Counted from the stretch's first letter, positions 53,354-62,276 are shown. The stretch is DNA of 64,000 bases from Desulfurococcaceae archaeon MEX13E-LK6-19 (GCA_029637525.1 CP072660.1:1823612-1887611), one strand, 5' to 3'. Program-made: numbers and translations. The notes: generated by a model not told the origin, from the sequence alone.

Positions 53354-54427
53354 ATGTACCAGGGTTGGAAAAAGAAAGAGGTGCACCAAATAGTGTATAA
53401 TATTATGAAGAAAAAGACTGTAATACCCATAGCTACTATTTACATGTTATTATTACTTGTATCTTTCATCCCAATTACTTATCTTAATGCATCTTCTCCC
53501 GACCCTTCATTAAATATTCTCATACTAGGTGACCCCGTAGCAAATACCTCCTATGTAGAGCTAGATCTACGCTTCGATAAACCTACGTCAGGGATCATTG
53601 ATATACCCTTGGTTATTGATGGCACAAATATAGCAATAATAAATGTTACTGGTGTTACTTCCACAAACAACCTAGTAGACTTGACTAATGCAACATCATT
53701 TGATACAACAACACAAAATATTGTGGTTGTTGCTGACGATATTATTAAGATCGCTATAAAAATACTCGTTTACGGTATATTCGATGTTGAAGGTATTGAT
53801 TCCTATTTTCTAAACGTTAACTTGACACGAATTAGCAACGACATTAGTTTATCATGCGAATTAAGAATAATGGGGAACTATACACCGATAATAGTATCCA
53901 TAGGCGGATATAGTATCGAGAAAAAACCTAATATGCTAATTATACGATTTTCTGATAAAACAAACTACTTTATAACAATTTATCCTGAATTAAGCGAAAA
54001 TATCTTGCCTCCAATAGTAGAGACAACGACTACAACTAATGAAGAGAACACTGGAGTAATAGCTACAAGCAATAACAACTTTCTATTGTACATCATAGCT
54101 TTACTCACCGTAGCAATAGTTGTTGCCCTAGTGTACTTCTTCTTGAAAAGATCTAGAGCTGTCGTCATTGAAGAACTATCGTCCAAAGACCTTCTATCAG
54201 ATGATGTCATTAGGAACATCATAGTAGCCATAGGGAAAACAGGGGATAAAGGTATTGTACAAGCTAGATTACCAGAAATACTAGGTAAACCTAAATCAAC
54301 TATATCAAGAAAAATAAAAAGACTCAGTGAAGAAGGCTATGTCAATGTTATAAGAAAAGGGAAAATCAATATACTTAAACTGACAGAAAAAGGTTGGAAA
54401 GCATATAAAAAGATCGCTGAGGAGTGA
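53354..54427 (+). CDS. Membrane-tethered winged-helix protein with external domain
   Basis: The 357-residue protein has an N-terminal signal/membrane helix (about 23-44), an external beta-rich domain (about 50-225) with many N-x-T sites, a Thr-rich stalk, a membrane helix (about 237-258, LYIIALLTVAIVVALVYFFL) and a cytoplasmic winged helix-turn-helix (about 280-355: KSTISRKIKRLSEEGYVNVIRKG). This is the layout of one-component membrane sensors/transcription factors. Its stop overlaps the start of the next gene by 4 bases. The start may be internal (MKKKTVIPIATIYML at residue 19), as no clear ribosome-binding site precedes ATG 53354. Confidence 0.75.
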   Translation: MYQGWKKKEVHQIVYNIMKKKTVIPIATIYMLLLLVSFIPITYLNASSPDPSLNILILGDPVANTSYVELDLRFDKPTSGIIDIPLVIDGTNIAIINVTGVTSTNNLVDLTNATSFDTTTQNIVVVADDIIKIAIKILVYGIFDVEGIDSYFLNVNLTRISNDISLSCELRIMGNYTPIIVSIGGYSIEKKPNMLIIRFSDKTNYFITIYPELSENILPPIVETTTTTNEENTGVIATSNNNFLLYIIALLTVAIVVALVYFFLKRSRAVVIEELSSKDLLSDDVIRNIIVAIGKTGDKGIVQARLPEILGKPKSTISRKIKRLSEEGYVNVIRKGKINILKLTEKGWKAYKKIAEE

Positions 54428-54957
54428 TACTAGTGGAAGAACCAAAACCCATATATGCACAAGGATTCTTTGTAATCCATAAACATGGACTTTTCAATCA
54501 GATAATAATATTTGACTACTATGACCCCGACAACTATTATTACAAGCTTTTACGTAGAAAAAACGCGTTAGCCGAAGAAAAAGAAGTTCTTAAAAACAAT
54601 ATGCAATACTTCCTAGACCAAGAAAAAGTTCTTATAAACGGTAACGAGTCAAGACCCATTGTTAAAGATGTAGAAATAGGAGTACGTGGAAGACCAGACC
54701 TAGCATATATTATATTCAATATTGAGTTCTATGGAGAACTCACCGAAGGAGTTAATGTCTACGAGAATATCTACGAGGAAGAAGAAGTGGAATACGACTA
54801 CATAGTACAATGGATAATTCATGAAAAAGGTAGGTTTATTGACGCAGAACTTGGTGTTGCCTACGAGCTAAGAAATAATTCTAGACTACTTCTCTTCAAA
54901 GTGCCGCGTGGAACCAAAGTAGGAGGCTACGAGAAAATAGTATTTGAATTATTTTAG
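54424..54957 (+). CDS. Hypothetical protein coupled to the membrane-tethered regulator, 177 aa
   Basis: A soluble acidic protein with strand-rich ends (YAQGFFVIHKHGLFNQIIIFD at the start, in part; ELRNNSRLLLFKVPRG near the end) and a charged centre (YEEEEVEYDYIVQWI). No family was recognised. GTG 54424 overlaps the previous stop (GTGA); GTG 54433 after GAGGAGTGAT is equally good. Co-translation suggests it works with the membrane-tethered winged-helix protein, perhaps as its partner or the regulated output. Confidence 0.6.
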   Translation: MILVEEPKPIYAQGFFVIHKHGLFNQIIIFDYYDPDNYYYKLLRRKNALAEEKEVLKNNMQYFLDQEKVLINGNESRPIVKDVEIGVRGRPDLAYIIFNIEFYGELTEGVNVYENIYEEEEVEYDYIVQWIIHEKGRFIDAELGVAYELRNNSRLLLFKVPRGTKVGGYEKIVFELF

Positions 54958-55029
54958 ATGCAAGCCATATCCTATTAGAACCAATGATTCAAGAATTATG
55001 GAAAAGTATTTCTTCAAGAAAAACTAGTT

Positions 55030-55138
55030 ACTACATGATGATGAGTGGGGACCTCCCATAAATTCCTGAAAGATGATGTAGGGCCATAATCTGATATATT
55101 CTACTGAACGGTGAAGAATACGCCATCGGCTGAATCAA
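55030..55138 (+). ncRNA. Putative box C/D RNA cluster upstream of priL
   Basis: The 325-base gap 54958-55282 contains an ordered row of C/D boxes. First set: C ATGATGA (55038-55044), D' CTGA (55066-55069) after an unusually long 21 nt, a 3-nt spacer, C' ATGATGT (55073-55079), an 11-nt guide and D CTGA (55091-55094). Second set: D' CTGA (55104-55107), a 3-nt spacer, C' GTGAAGA (55111-55117), a 12-nt guide and D CTGA (55130-55133). Read as one RNA, the C-like box at 55073 could be the true C box. TATA-like elements at about 55150-55158 and 55230-55240 belong to priL. Confidence 0.55.
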
Positions 55139-55282
55139 TTCATCATAATACTTTTAAATACCTTAAACCTATTTGCTTAATATAAACCATAACATCATAT
55201 AATTAAACATTGTACCATAGTTTTAGTTCACGGCTTAAATACTCTAGCTTCTAGTATCTAGAGTGACTGAGGAACACTAGTG

Positions 55283-56449
55283 ATGCTTAGAATCTATAGC
55301 ATTGACTACAAAAAATATCCTTTCCTTGCTAATCTTAAAGAGATTATGGAGTCTAGGTGGCCGGGTTTATCTCTAGAGGATCTTCTTAAGTCTAGAACAG
55401 GCGTTATTTATGAGAGAGCTATTGAAATACTCAAAGGGGTAATTTTTTCAGGCCAAATAAAGTATTCGCCACGTGTAACAACCGAAGATGAAGTAGTTGC
55501 TTTCAATATCGCACTTATGATACTTAGCTTGATAGGAAATAAATGGCTTCGCGATAGATTTGCTGTATCGTTTGCAAAATACGTTCATGAATTCTTGAAG
55601 AAAGAGCCTCCAGAGAATATTGAAGCAATAGCACGAGCTCTTGGCATGGACGTGAGATACGATCCCAGCAATTGTCCAAAAATACCGTTACTGAAAAGGA
55701 GTATGCTGTTCTACAAGATAATACCCTTCAGTATTAATGTCAAAGACTATCTTAAGTATGCAAAGAGGCTGATAAATGATCCGAAATATGCTTTGATAAA
55801 CCAGATTGTTGATCATGGACGTGTTTATGTTGAGAAAGATATCTTGACAAGAATAATTGTCGAAGCTATAGCAAGTAGTATTCAGGAAAAAATAGTTCTC
55901 ATAAGTGAAGTACCAAGCGATGTAAAACCGCTTATAGAGGAACTTAAGAAAGAGTTGGGATTAGATCAACAAACACAGAATACACAAGAAACGTCGTTTT
56001 CCCAACAAATTTCAGTAACTCTTAAAGATAAACAACCAGTACAGGGAGTAATAGATTTCGATGCCTTCCCCCCATGCATGAAAAACCTTGTCGACCAATT
56101 AAAGAGAGGAGAGAATCTGAGCCACCAAGCCAGATTCACCATAACAGCTTTTCTAACAAGAATAGGCATGGATGTAGACAGTATACTTGAATTATTCAGT
56201 AATGTACCTGACTTCAATGAGAAAATAGCTAGATACCAAATAGAACACATTGCAGGACTTCGTGGTTCGAGAAAACAGTATCTCCCCTATAGTTGCGCCA
56301 CTATGAAAAGTCTAGGTCTTTGTCCTTTAACAGAAAAGGATTGTAATACCAAGAATCCACTAGTAGCATATTGGAAAAACCTTCGATTAAAACAACGAAA
56401 AAGAGAAAGAGCTGACAAAAGAGGAAAAGAGAAAAAAGCCACATCGTAA
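55283..56449 (+). CDS. priL: DNA primase large subunit
   Basis: Non-catalytic partner of PriS in the archaeal/eukaryotic primase that makes primers for replication. The N-terminal half is helical (about 1-215). After a Gln-rich linker (about 225-250), the C-terminal domain carries the iron-sulfur cysteines FPPCMKN near 262, YSCATMKSLGLC near 340-351 and DCNT near 358, the pattern expected for the 4Fe-4S cluster. ATG 55283 is favoured over GTG 55280. It heads a plus-strand run with the next three genes. PriS is not in the window. Confidence 0.93.
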   Translation: MLRIYSIDYKKYPFLANLKEIMESRWPGLSLEDLLKSRTGVIYERAIEILKGVIFSGQIKYSPRVTTEDEVVAFNIALMILSLIGNKWLRDRFAVSFAKYVHEFLKKEPPENIEAIARALGMDVRYDPSNCPKIPLLKRSMLFYKIIPFSINVKDYLKYAKRLINDPKYALINQIVDHGRVYVEKDILTRIIVEAIASSIQEKIVLISEVPSDVKPLIEELKKELGLDQQTQNTQETSFSQQISVTLKDKQPVQGVIDFDAFPPCMKNLVDQLKRGENLSHQARFTITAFLTRIGMDVDSILELFSNVPDFNEKIARYQIEHIAGLRGSRKQYLPYSCATMKSLGLCPLTEKDCNTKNPLVAYWKNLRLKQRKRERADKRGKEKKATS

Positions 56450-56506
56450 TATTTTAAAAATCCTTCCATATCATTATCATATCGTAAGAGGATAAGGTGC
56501 TCTATA

Positions 56507-56923
56507 ATGATTGATACAGGGAAAACAGTCATTATATTATCTAAAAAGGGGAGAATTATTGACAAAAAAGTGGTCAACGAAAGCTTAAGAGACACTATTA
56601 AGAAAGTAGCAAAAGAAGCTCTCGAGAAATGGGAACCTTTTGAATCAGGTTTCGACATAATACCTTATGAGCATGAAGTAGAAAAACCTCTGCCATTAAA
56701 GCCTGAAGAAGTAGACATCATTTTAAAGCTTAACCCAATAAGGATGAAGGATCGCGTACTAATAAAGATCCCAATGTTTATAGTAAGCTATAAGAATTAT
56801 AGGATGGGAGAACAGACAATCGACGAAGAAGTGTATGTTGTAGCACCATATATAACTGATGAGTATATCAAAATCATTGAAGAAATAGCTGTACTAACAA
56901 CAAGCGAAGAAGCCCAACAATAA
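56507..56923 (+). CDS. Hypothetical protein, 138 aa
   Basis: A small alpha/beta protein (strand KTVIILSKKGRII, helix DTIKKVAKEALEKW, then strand-rich DIILKLNPIRMKDRVLIKIPMFIVSY in part). No family was recognised. ATG 56507 is preceded by GGTG. It lies 57 bases after priL and 18 bases before the PAP2-like gene, all on the plus strand, so it is probably part of the same transcript; the content gives no functional hint beyond that. Confidence 0.6.
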   Translation: MIDTGKTVIILSKKGRIIDKKVVNESLRDTIKKVAKEALEKWEPFESGFDIIPYEHEVEKPLPLKPEEVDIILKLNPIRMKDRVLIKIPMFIVSYKNYRMGEQTIDEEVYVVAPYITDEYIKIIEEIAVLTTSEEAQQ

Positions 56924-56941
56924 ATATCGCTACGGTGTTTA

Positions 56942-57526
56942 TTGAGTTTGAATATACAAAGAATTCTACGTATTGTATCAGTGTTTTCATCATCACCATT
57001 TATAGCACTGCTAATACCCATATATTTCTTGATAATAGATGTAATGTCTCTATTCGAGTTTATTCATGCACTGATATTTCTTTTCATAATACCATTGTTC
57101 TTACCTTATTATTGGTCTCTAAGAAAGGGAATTGAATGGGATTATCCCAATAGAAAAGAACGGATTATGCCGTTCACTATGGTCACGATATCATATATTA
57201 TTGGCTTTGCAACCATCTCATTATCGGGCAGTAACTTCTTAGTTAAATGTTTACACTTATCTTATGCGATCACAAGTTTAACTGCATTGATGATAACAAT
57301 GTATTACAAAGTAAGCATACATATAATGGGTATTATTGGTCCTGCCACTTTCTTGTTCTGGGCAGGTTATCTAGTGCTCTCATTATCATTAATAATTTTA
57401 TCCATAGTGGTTAGCTATGCCAGAATAAAGCTGAAAAGACATACATTAGACCAGGTTATAGTTGCTTATATTGTAGCCTTGATCGTTAACACCGCGGTCT
57501 TCCATGTATATAAACTTCTTTCCTGA
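56942..57526 (+). CDS. PAP2-superfamily membrane phosphatase
   Basis: A polytopic membrane protein of 194 residues with about six helices. The three PAP2 active-site motifs are recognisable in degenerate form: KERIMPF near 74 (KxxxxxxRP-like), the SIHIMG segment near 122 (PSGH-like) and ARIKLKRHTLDQV near 162 (SRxxxxxHxxxD). Such enzymes remove phosphate from lipid or isoprenoid phosphates; here a role in archaeal lipid or dolichol phosphate recycling is an inference. The start is TTG 56942. It lies between the 138-residue unknown and nmd3. Confidence 0.68.
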   Translation: MSLNIQRILRIVSVFSSSPFIALLIPIYFLIIDVMSLFEFIHALIFLFIIPLFLPYYWSLRKGIEWDYPNRKERIMPFTMVTISYIIGFATISLSGSNFLVKCLHLSYAITSLTALMITMYYKVSIHIMGIIGPATFLFWAGYLVLSLSLIILSIVVSYARIKLKRHTLDQVIVAYIVALIVNTAVFHVYKLLS

Positions 57527-57581
57527 TTGAGTTAAAAGTAGGACAACAAAATTACTTAAATGGATCTTTAGGATGATATAG

Positions 57582-58307
57582 ATGGTCAAATACTGTATAT
57601 ACTGTGGCAGGGTTCATACACAGGAGAATCCTGTTGTCAATAACATTTGTCTTGAGTGCATGATAAGGAAAGGGAAAATTATTGCTCTTAAAAAGGATGT
57701 AATAAAAGCAAGTTTATGCAAGGTCTGTGGTTCAGTTAAGATAGGTTTTAAATGGGTTGAAACACACGGTTTTGAAGAGGCTATTGATCGTATTGTAAGG
57801 GAGGTTGTCCCCCAATTAATTACCCCAGCACCCGGTGTTGAACATATTGAAGTGAATGAATACAGATTAAAGACAGTTGCTTCATGGCGTACAGTAGTAG
57901 AACTACGCATTAACGGTATTTATGGCGGCAAACAATTTAGTATATCTACCGATCTCATTATAATGCTTGAACCGACAAAGTGTCCACGATGCATCATGTA
58001 TGATAGTCGCGAATTTGATGCAGTCATACAGATTAGAGGCTATGACTTAAAACGTGTAAGCAAAGTTATTGAAAAAATAGTAAGCAAGGACCACAAGATC
58101 TTAAGAGATCTAATAGATACCATTGAAACAGGAAATGGTGTCGACTTATATTTTTATGGATTTGGAGCCGCTAGAAAACTTGCTAGAAAACTCGCTACTC
58201 AACTAAGAGCCTCCCTACATGAATCATTTGAAGAAACTGGTACGCGGAGCGGCAAGAAACGTTCAAGACTATACATTAGTCTAAAACCTTCTAATAAGTC
58301 CCACTAA
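57582..58307 (+). CDS. nmd3: NMD3-family protein
   Basis: The archaeal homologue of the eukaryotic 60S export adaptor. N-terminal zinc-binding cysteine pairs are visible: YCIYCGR at 4-10, CLEC near 26 and CKVCG near 45, with a later CPRC near 135, followed by the alpha/beta NMD3 core and a basic C-terminus (GTRSGKKRSRLYISLKP) likely to touch rRNA. The archaeal role in large-subunit maturation or anti-association is inferred. ATG 57582 is the start. It lies in the plus-strand run after the PAP2 gene. Confidence 0.9.
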   Translation: MVKYCIYCGRVHTQENPVVNNICLECMIRKGKIIALKKDVIKASLCKVCGSVKIGFKWVETHGFEEAIDRIVREVVPQLITPAPGVEHIEVNEYRLKTVASWRTVVELRINGIYGGKQFSISTDLIIMLEPTKCPRCIMYDSREFDAVIQIRGYDLKRVSKVIEKIVSKDHKILRDLIDTIETGNGVDLYFYGFGAARKLARKLATQLRASLHESFEETGTRSGKKRSRLYISLKPSNKSH

Positions 58308-58364
58308 CTACATTAAAGCTATAGAAAATTTATAGACTACAGTGGGATTAGGTTATACGAGGGA

Positions 58365-58901
58365 ATGTACTTGAGTAAAGCAAACAACCAGACAAACGAC
58401 CGAGACCTAATACTGATAAAAGAGCTTGTAAAAAACGGTAGAGCAAGCTACTCATACTTAGCACAAGTAACTGGCTTAGCCTACACTAGTGTTCGCGAAA
58501 GAATAGAGAGACTAATAAATAAAAAACTCTTAGAAATAAAACCACTTGTAAGCCCAAAGATCTATGGCGATAAAGCAGCTATTCTTAGAATAGCAACAAA
58601 AAATCCCGAAGACGTTGCTTTGATTTTATCTAGATGCAATAGAGTAATTTCAATTGTCAAGACAAATAATGATATTGTAGCTATAGTTGTAGGGAAAACA
58701 AAAATAGAGCTCATATACATAATCGAGTACCTATTGAGAAAATGCGATCATATAGAAGAATTTAGTATAGAATATGGCTCAATACCATCAATGTTCATGA
58801 TTCCTTTGAAAAACCCACTGGTGGTATGTGATAATTGTGTACAAAAGAATTCAGCGAAATGTAGTGGTTGTCTACCAATACTTAGAGCACGAAAACTATA
58901 G
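58365..58901 (+). CDS. Lrp/AsnC-type transcriptional regulator with C-terminal cysteine cluster
   Basis: The N-terminal helix-turn-helix (about 15-60: KNGRASYSYLAQVTGLAYT in part, VRERIERLINKKLL) is the AsnC type. A RAM-like sensory domain follows (about 65-140), and the C-terminus carries CDNCVQKNSAKCSGCLP near 155, a four-cysteine cluster resembling metal-sensing tails (TRASH-like) of some archaeal regulators. Metal or redox sensing is therefore plausible. ATG 58365 is the start, with TTG 58371 as an alternative. No target gene is evident; the neighbours are nmd3 and an unrelated convergent gene. Confidence 0.8.
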   Translation: MYLSKANNQTNDRDLILIKELVKNGRASYSYLAQVTGLAYTSVRERIERLINKKLLEIKPLVSPKIYGDKAAILRIATKNPEDVALILSRCNRVISIVKTNNDIVAIVVGKTKIELIYIIEYLLRKCDHIEEFSIEYGSIPSMFMIPLKNPLVVCDNCVQKNSAKCSGCLPILRARKL

Positions 58902-58950
58902 CTTCTCTTATCCTTCATTTAAGAAATTAGAATAAAATAGTCATCAATTA

Positions 58951-59250
58951 TCATAGATGTTCTTCATATTCATAAACAGTATTGATACCTATACCTAGTT
59001 TCAATAATTCCATAGCTTTCTCTTCACCAAGTACTAGAGATGCTATCTTTAATACATGTTCTAGATCAGGGTTTCTCCGTACTTTGTATACAAGTCTTCG
59101 ATACTCTGGATGCTCGTATACTATCATTCTAACAATTTCTTCAAAGATTTTCCGTCCATCACTATTTAGTACATCATTATGAAAAAACCTGTGATACCCG
59201 ATAAGTAGTTTCTTCAACAAATTCCCTATGTCTTTTCCAAACTTAGTCAT
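58951..59250 (-). CDS. Hypothetical helical protein, 99 aa
   Basis: A fully helical small protein (LLKKLLIGYHRFFHND, KIFEEIVRMIVYEHPEYRRLVYKV in part, then LEHVLKIASLVLGEEKAMELLKLG). No family was recognised. Its start overlaps the stop of the DUF2797 gene by 4 bases (59247-59250), so it is co-translated with it. Confidence 0.62.
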   Translation of the reverse strand: MTKFGKDIGNLLKKLLIGYHRFFHNDVLNSDGRKIFEEIVRMIVYEHPEYRRLVYKVRRNPDLEHVLKIASLVLGEEKAMELLKLGIGINTVYEYEEHL

Positions 59251-60200
59251 TTCACTAACCCTATTGTATCTCTATGGAGTAATTCTTTAGATTTAACTAA
59301 AAAGTATCTATTTGAGTTCGTATCTGCGAGAAGTAAATAACCTAGCCAATAACCATATATTTCCATTCTCTTCCCGACAATATCTCTAAGCTGAGTATTT
59401 TGTGCTTTAATGAAGTCGGTTATATCGTTATTATAGGGTATTACTCGGAAAACTTTTCGCCACTCGTTTTCAATCCCGTACTCTTTTGAAAGCTTGTTAA
59501 CAGCATCGATAAGTTTACGGTAGGATAATTTAGGTGGGCGAGCAAGTACATCTTTAATACTTCTTTTATGAGGTCTTTCTGTAAAGCCCTCTTTTAACCC
59601 AATTTTTATCTCTAATTCACGTGTTTTTACTGCACTATCATATTCTACTAATTCCGCAGCTATTACATGTGGCTGCTCGCCAACTCTATCAATGAGCCTC
59701 CATTTTCTTGTACTACCGACTTTAAAACCATATCCGTAATCCAGAAGGTATACTACATACTTTAGCTCATTCTTAAATCTACTATCGAGTTCATTACAGT
59801 AGGAGAGCCCGTGAAGTGTTGATGAACTGAAGCATTTATCATAAATTGCTCTAATAGAGTTATCGTGCTCTCTACAATATCCTAACCGCGTGTAAGAGTA
59901 TCTCCTACAATAAACTCTTTTTAATGGATCATCTCTCTTATCTAACGGACCAGTATGCCATTTACAATAACTTGTATACCCTGGTGACAAGACTATGTAG
60001 TCGTTAAGCGATATAAGAAATAACTCGTTTTCTTCAATATTCTGAACAATTATTCCATGGAAAATCTGTGCATACTCTTCAAAATACTCTATCGTGGTTG
60101 TTTCGTTTTTCAATCCAAGATAGTTCTCTAGACCAATATTCTCGACTCTTTCACGTGACCTGAACACTGTTTCGGTATAAAATACTCTTGGCACGTACAC
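59247..60200 (-). CDS. DUF2797 family protein with cysteine-rich first half
   Basis: The 317-residue protein has the DUF2797 landmark VVYLLDYGYGFKVGSTRKWRLIDRVGEQP near 150-180 (quoted in part), a sequence that resembles GIY-YIG-type nuclease folds, and an N-terminal cysteine/histidine set (SYCKWHTGP near 78, CRRY, GYCREH near 107 and CFSS) that may bind zinc. The biochemical role of the family is not known. ATG 60200 is the start. It is co-translated with the 99-residue helical protein. Confidence 0.75.
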   Translation of the reverse strand: MYVPRVFYTETVFRSRERVENIGLENYLGLKNETTTIEYFEEYAQIFHGIIVQNIEENELFLISLNDYIVLSPGYTSYCKWHTGPLDKRDDPLKRVYCRRYSYTRLGYCREHDNSIRAIYDKCFSSSTLHGLSYCNELDSRFKNELKYVVYLLDYGYGFKVGSTRKWRLIDRVGEQPHVIAAELVEYDSAVKTRELEIKIGLKEGFTERPHKRSIKDVLARPPKLSYRKLIDAVNKLSKEYGIENEWRKVFRVIPYNNDITDFIKAQNTQLRDIVGKRMEIYGYWLGYLLLADTNSNRYFLVKSKELLHRDTIGLVK

Positions 60201-60328
60201 TATAGTGCCACCTTCCCCCCTAACAACTATAAGATATGTCGTCTCTCTAAAACCATTGGTTCCGCATAGATATTTATCTACGAAAATAGTGATAAACTAT
60301 AACCACTATAGAGTAATAGGGTGATTCC

Positions 60329-60994
60329 ATGAGGATAGTTCTTTTAGGTCCTCCGGGAGCCGGTAAAGGTACCTATGCCAGCTACTTTAAAGAGAAATAC
60401 TGTATTCCCCATATTAGTACAGGCGATATATTTAGAGAAGAGGTAGCAAAGGGTACTGAGCTTGGCAAGAAAATAAAGGAATATCTCGATAAGGGGCTTC
60501 TAGTCCCCGATGAGATAGTTATTGAAGTTGTTAGAAAGAGATTAAGCCAGCCAGACTGTCAACGCGGTTTTATATTAGACGGATTCCCCCGAACTATAAA
60601 CCAGGCAAAAGCACTAGATCAAATGACCAAGATAGATGCAGCAATACATTTGTATGTTCCATTAGAGGTGTCAATTGATAGACTAAGTAACAGATACATT
60701 TGCCCGAAGTGCAACAGAATTTATAACCTGAAATATAATCCGCCTAAGAACGACTTAAAGTGTGATTATGATGGAACCCCGCTGATTAGAAGAAGTGATG
60801 ACACACCCGAAGTTATCAAGAAAAGATATGAGATATACTATCAAACATTCAAACCAATACTTGAGTACTATAAAGAGAAGGGAATACTCATAGAGTTCGA
60901 TAACACCATAGGTAGTGATATAGGTAGGAAAAAGCTCGAAGAACTATTGAAAGAGAAAGGTATACTAAAAATAGAGCCATGTAAGGAGATGTAG
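60329..60994 (+). CDS. adk: Adenylate kinase
   Basis: Interconverts AMP, ADP and ATP. The 221-residue chain is the bacterial-type long form: P-loop GPPGAGKGT at residues 7-15, the AMP site STGDIFR near 30 and GFPRT near 84, and a LID with zinc ligands CPKC at about 128-131 and CDYDGTP near 148 (three cysteines plus aspartate). It is not the trimeric archaeal adenylate kinase found in Sulfolobus. ATG 60329 follows GGGTG. TATA-like GATATTTATC lies about 60 bases upstream. Confidence 0.95.
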   Translation: MRIVLLGPPGAGKGTYASYFKEKYCIPHISTGDIFREEVAKGTELGKKIKEYLDKGLLVPDEIVIEVVRKRLSQPDCQRGFILDGFPRTINQAKALDQMTKIDAAIHLYVPLEVSIDRLSNRYICPKCNRIYNLKYNPPKNDLKCDYDGTPLIRRSDDTPEVIKKRYEIYYQTFKPILEYYKEKGILIEFDNTIGSDIGRKKLEELLKEKGILKIEPCKEM

Positions 60995-61016
60995 TTTTCT
61001 ACATAAAACAGTATTT

Positions 61017-62276
61017 TTATGGTACAAGTCTTGTCCTATCTCTAACGAATATTATTGCTTCTCTTATGTTTTCAAGGCCAAGCATGCTAACCATCAATCT
61101 TTCGAGACCGAGACCGAATCCTCCATGAGGAGGCATACCGTACTTGAACGCTTCTAGGTAAAATGAGAAGTTACTGGGATCTAGGCCTTTATCTTTCATC
61201 GCCTCAACAAGTTTATCATACCGATGTTCTCTTTGTCCACCACTTGATATTTCTAGACCCTTATAGTCGAGGTCAAATTTTCTTGTATGGTATCCGTCTT
61301 CTTCTCTCATATAGTAGAAGCCTGTTGTAGGCCACGGGAATTTTGTTATGAAGTATATTTCATATCCTTTCTCCATCAATATTTCGCCTAGTTTTCTTTC
61401 AGCAGATTCACTGAGGTCTTCGCCTTCGGGAACCTCTATACCTTCGCTTCTCAGTATATCGACGGCTTCTTCATATTTTATCCTCTTAAAAGGCACTGAG
61501 AGAGGCTTTATTTCAACACCGAGTATTTCAAGTTCTTCTTTACAGTTACTTCTAACGTAATCGACAATGTACTTGACAAGGTTCTCAAGAGTATTCATGA
61601 CATCTTCTTCGCTTTCAATGAAGCCCTGCTCTACGTCAATACCCCATGATTCGTTTAAATGTCTTCGTGTATTGAATTTCTCTGCTCTAAAATAAGGTGT
61701 TATCTCATAAACTCTCGGTATACTAGTCATCAACATTTGCTTATACAACTGTGGGCTCTGGCTCAGATATGCTTTGTACTCAAAGTATTGTACGGGAAAG
61801 AGTGTTGCTCCGCCTTCAGCACCAGCAGCAACTATTTTTGGTGTATGTACTTCTAGGAACCCATTTTTCTCGAAGTACTCACGTGCAGCTTTGAGTATAC
61901 TTGCACGTATTCTGAACAATGCCTTCTCTATGGGATTCCTTAACAACAAGTACCTGTACTTTATACGGGTATCAAGTAACGTCGGTACTTTACCAACAGT
62001 GTCAACAGGTAATGGCTCAACAGGCTTAGAGTACACTTTGACGCTCTTAGCAATATACTCTATACCACGTTTACTCTTCTGTTCAGGAGCAATTTCTCCT
62101 TCAAAGCAAAGAGCTGTACCTACATCAAAATTCTTTGCCTGCTCGAAAAGCTGCGGCTCCCTATCCTTCTTAAAAACTATGACTGCAGGTTTGACGTGTT
62201 CTCCTACACTAAGCTCTACTATAACTACTTTACCCAAGACCTTTTGTCTAATAACCCAACCACAGACTCGTGGCAT
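61017..62276 (-). CDS. aspS: Aspartyl-tRNA synthetase (archaeal type)
   Basis: Class IIb synthetase. An OB-fold anticodon-binding domain (about 1-95) precedes the catalytic core; motif 1 lies near FRIRASILKAAREYFEKNGFLEVHTPKI (about 118-145, quoted in part), motif 2 is PYFRAEKFNTRRHLNE near 196, and motif 3 is GFGLGLERLMVSML near 392. Whether the enzyme is discriminating or also makes Asp-tRNA-Asn is set by a few anticodon-site residues that I did not resolve. ATG 62276 is the start. The gene is transcribed away from the GC-rich RNA region. Confidence 0.95.
   Translation of the reverse strand: MPRVCGWVIRQKVLGKVVIVELSVGEHVKPAVIVFKKDREPQLFEQAKNFDVGTALCFEGEIAPEQKSKRGIEYIAKSVKVYSKPVEPLPVDTVGKVPTLLDTRIKYRYLLLRNPIEKALFRIRASILKAAREYFEKNGFLEVHTPKIVAAGAEGGATLFPVQYFEYKAYLSQSPQLYKQMLMTSIPRVYEITPYFRAEKFNTRRHLNESWGIDVEQGFIESEEDVMNTLENLVKYIVDYVRSNCKEELEILGVEIKPLSVPFKRIKYEEAVDILRSEGIEVPEGEDLSESAERKLGEILMEKGYEIYFITKFPWPTTGFYYMREEDGYHTRKFDLDYKGLEISSGGQREHRYDKLVEAMKDKGLDPSNFSFYLEAFKYGMPPHGGFGLGLERLMVSMLGLENIREAIIFVRDRTRLVP

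Noticed and set aside
55091-55107. CTGATAT treated as a C box for the second guide set
   Set aside because: Only a poor match to RTGATGA, and it would leave a 6-nt guide, too short to function.
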